In this document: one piece after another, positions 8,468 to 64,000 of the stretch | How the letters are laid out: each line of letters opens with the position of its first letter | How positions within the stretch are numbered: position 1 is the stretch's first letter | Source: Dasyornis broadbenti | Taxonomy: Eukaryota; Chordata; Aves; Passeriformes; Dasyornithidae | Direction: 5' to 3' | DNA length: 64,000 nt | Assembly: GCA_013397935.1 (NCBI GenBank) | Contig: VZRN01006400.1 | Span: forward strand, 1 to 64,000 | The notes under the pieces: model-generated | The model's database searches: none | What the model saw: only the letters and a program-made list of their open reading frames with translations | Told to the model about the DNA's origin: nothing | Made by a program: the position numbers and the translations under genes

Positions 8468-10345
8468 TCCCTTCATCATGGATTAACTCCAGCCTGTTGG
8501 TCATTACTCTACCATTTTTCATCTCTGAACACCTCTAGAGAAATATTTTGTCCCATTTGAGCCCTTCCATTGCTCTTTTCATTGCAAGCCTCAGCAGAGG
8601 CTTCCATACACAGTGTTTGCAGCCACTGTTGAAAAAGCTGGTAGAACAATCCAGAATCACCAAAAAAATTAAGCATTGCAGCCTTAAATGTTACAGCAGA
8701 GGCAAATAAAATCACAGCAGGGAAAAGCCAGATAAAAGCAGGAGACAAGGGAGCTCTTTATCTCTTGACAAATTAGAGCAGTCTAGGGAAGAAAAAAATC
8801 TTCTTGGCCACTGAGTGTCAGCCTCGAGTTGTAGAACTGAGCCTGGAAAAGGCACCCAGCTCACATCCAGGAGTCCCACAGCACCAAGAGAGTGCAGTGG
8901 TGCCAGCGCCAGCCCAGCTGTGCTGGATTTCAGCACTTGAACACACAGCCTGTGACTTCAGGGACTGGCTGGGCAGGAATTCCTGCCCCAAGTGAGACTT
9001 TAATTGTGATAATAACGTTGGGTAGTGTGAGGAACTTCCACACAGTGCTGTGACAGCTCCCTGAAGTGCCATGAAAAACAGGGAACGTGATTTTCAGATC
9101 TTGGCGAAAGCCATTAGCCACCATACAGGCCAGACATTTGGGAGCCGAAGGGAGCCATCCCCAAGGGCACCCACGGGTGCCCCCAAAGCCCCCCGATGCT
9201 GTCCTGGGACAGCTCTCAGCAGCACCATGGGCTGGCAGAGCCAGCTTCCTCCAGCTGGGAGATTCAGAAAAGGTCCCACGGACCCACATCCGGGAGTGGC
9301 TGACACAACACGATCTGCTGACACCATCCCCCATCGGTTCAATACGCGAGCTCTATTCACACAGCAAGGGCGTCAGGAGGAGCTTAACCGCCCTGCGTAG
9401 CTGCATGCAAATAAAGCACCTCATTATTGCCTCTCACACAAAGAGCACAACATGCTCGCTCTTCCCGAGCACTGGCGGGGCTCTCACACAAAACCTCCAT
9501 TTTATTTCTGGCATTTTTAGTGAGTGGGGGCAGACAGGTTTAGATGAGACGTTAGGAAGAAATTCTTCCCTGGGAGGGCAGTGAGGCCCTGGCCCAGGGT
9601 GCCCAGAGCAGCTGTGGCTGCCCCTGCATCCCTGGCAGTGCCCAAGGCCAGGCTGGACAGGGCTGGGAGCAGCCTGGGACGCTGGAAGGTGTCCCTGGCG
9701 TGGCAGGGCTGGGATGGGATGAGCTGTAAGGTCCTTCCCAGCCCAGGCTGTGATTCCATGCACAGAGCCGGGCTCCTGCTGTGAGCAAACAGCCTCTGTG
9801 CCGCTCCCTGGAGCTGCTGTGGGGCGTTCATGTGCTCAGTGCACAAATTTGCTGAAACCCAGCCTCTGCTCAGCTTCGGCCACGAGGTGGCATTCTCCGA
9901 GCTTCTTTTGCCGAGGGAAAGTAGAGCTTGCCATCTTAATAATAACAATAATAATTAAGGGGGGGGAAGAAAAGCCACAAACCCTCCCTGTATTTTGTGA
10001 AGTCTGTGACAAAGCAGGATTTGTGAGGAGGCTGCTCCTGCGCTTGCCAAACAATGGTGCTGCTTTCTGAGAGCTGCAAGGGAGACTGAGGGTCAAGTCC
10101 CTTTAAAAAAAAAAAGTGAAATACAGTATTGTGCATCTTGAAATCTGAAACCAAGAAACAGAAGTGCAAGGGAAACAAGGGGGAAAGTCCTGCAATTCCT
10201 GAGAACAACTGTTGCAAGTGGAGGTTTAAGGAATACAATATACATATATACCTTTAAAGGTCATTGAATGGCTTTTGTGGAGAAACCTGTGAAATAAAGG
10301 AGCCTTGGAAGAAGAGATTTCTTTTTCTCCTCCTCTCTGGATATA
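8468..10345. other. Intergenic region between GKN1 and ANTXR1
   Basis: The first 130 bases align with the 3' flank of the upstream gastrokine. A CR1 fragment lies at 9538-9758 and an ATA/ATT-rich stretch with a G run near 9938-9966. The 100 bases before the ANTXR1 start codon presumably contain the 5' leader. They are AT-rich with no CpG island; TTTAAAGG at 10253-10260 is only a weak TATA-like match. Confidence 0.6.
9538..9758 (+). repeat. CR1 LINE 3' fragment
   Basis: The CR1 3' end is recognisable in sense orientation: TTAGGAAGAAATTCTTCCC, then the GCCCAGAGCAGCTGTGGCTG block, the CCAAGGCCAGGCTGGACAGG block and the AAGGTCCTTCC block. It is 5'-truncated, as is usual for CR1. Confidence 0.9.
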
Positions 10346-63306
<52,961 letters not shown>

Positions 63307-63534
63307 GTACCAGCGCCTCCAGAGCTTTCCTGACAGCAGGGAACGGCAAAGCCCTCTGAGTTATGTGTGGGACCAAAGGCAGGCACTCCTGACAGCTTAG
63401 AAAGGAGCTCTCAGTCACAAACGTGTCAGCTTTGCTTGCCAGCAGTTCATGGGGTTGGGCTGATGAGGTTTCACAGAACCCATGCATTCACAGAACCAGA
63501 AATGGCCCTGGAAGAGCCCAGCACTGTCTGCACC

Positions 63535-63706
63535 TGGAGCACAGGGCTGCTCCTAGGGCACAGGGCTGCTCCTGGAGCACAGAGCTGCTCCCGGAGCACA
63601 GAGCTGCTCCCGGAGCACAGGGCTGCTCCGAGAGCACAGGGCTACTCCTGGAGCACAGAGCCGTTCCTGGAGCACAGGGCTGCTCCTAGGGCACAGGGCT
63701 GCTCTC
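63535..63706 (+). repeat. 19-bp minisatellite, about nine copies
   Basis: GGAGCACAGGGCTGCTCCT-type units repeat every 19 bp, with CACAG starting at 63540, 63559, 63578 and onward. Copies differ at a few positions. It lies in intron 17 between exon 17 and a CR1 fragment. Confidence 0.93.
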
Positions 63707-63777
63707 AGTCGGTTACAGGAGAAATTCTAAAGAAGAAATTCTAAAGAATACTAAAGGATATTCCTGCATATTTTGAC

Positions 63778-64000
63778 AGGACCCAAGGGAACAGCTGGAG
63801 CTGTGTCAGGGCAGGGTGAGGTTGGAGATCAGGGAAAGGTTCTTCCCCCAGAGGCTGCTGGGCACTGCCCACGCTCCCCAGGGAATGGGCACGGCCCCGA
63901 GGCTGCCAGAGCTGCAGGAGCCTCTGGACAATGCTCTGGGACAGGGTGGGATGGCTGGGGTGTCTGTGCAGGGCCAGGAGCTGGATTGATGGTCCCTGTG
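63778..64000 (+). repeat. CR1 LINE 3' fragment of a second subfamily, running off the window
   Basis: GGAACAGCTGGAGCTGTGTC, AGATCAGGGAAAGGTTCTTC, GGCTGCTGGGCACTG, CCAGGGAATGGGCACGGC and GTGCAGGGCCAGGAGCTGGA match the other common avian CR1 3' end, distinct from the subfamily seen elsewhere here. Confidence 0.88.

Noticed and set aside
63367..63744. Repetitive 125-codon frame with EHRAAPGAQ-like repeats
   Set aside because: It is a by-product of the 19-bp minisatellite, which is open in several frames.

Overview
The window is nuclear DNA from a bird, most likely a songbird. It has spliced vertebrate genes with GT-AG introns and no bacterial gene structure. Its interspersed repeats are almost all fragments of the avian LINE CR1, and several have the short, GC-rich 3' end typical of songbird copies. 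No tRNA, rRNA, CRISPR array or intact transposon was found.

Three genes lie on the plus strand. (1) Positions 65-2635 hold the last four coding exons of a gastrokine-1-like gene whose first two exons lie left of the window. (2) Positions 6011-8324 hold a complete six-exon gastrokine-1 gene with a TATA box, signal peptide, BRICHOS domain and polyadenylation signal. Genes 1 and 2 are tandem duplicates: exons, phases, parts of introns and the 3' flank all align. (3) Positions 10346-63306 hold 17 coding exons of ANTXR1 (anthrax toxin receptor 1, TEM8), covering signal peptide, von Willebrand A domain with a complete MIDAS metal site, the juxtamembrane region, one transmembrane helix and most of the cytoplasmic tail. 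The final proline-rich exon lies beyond position 64000. The order gastrokine then ANTXR1, all on one strand, matches the mammalian arrangement.

Gastrokines are secreted stomach proteins with a BRICHOS chaperone-like fold. ANTXR1 is a cell-surface receptor for extracellular matrix. The two are neighbours by conserved synteny and no shared pathway is implied.

The rest is intergenic or intronic DNA carrying nine CR1 fragments, a few short tandem repeats, a 7-base assembly gap and mostly unrecognised sequence. The points most worth checking are: a BRICHOS position that is Asp in mammals and Asn in both gastrokines; an in-phase 66-bp candidate exon in the second gastrokine with good splice signals; two extra cysteines in the first gastrokine; and a possible short-tail ANTXR1 isoform. 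I found no wholly new system here.
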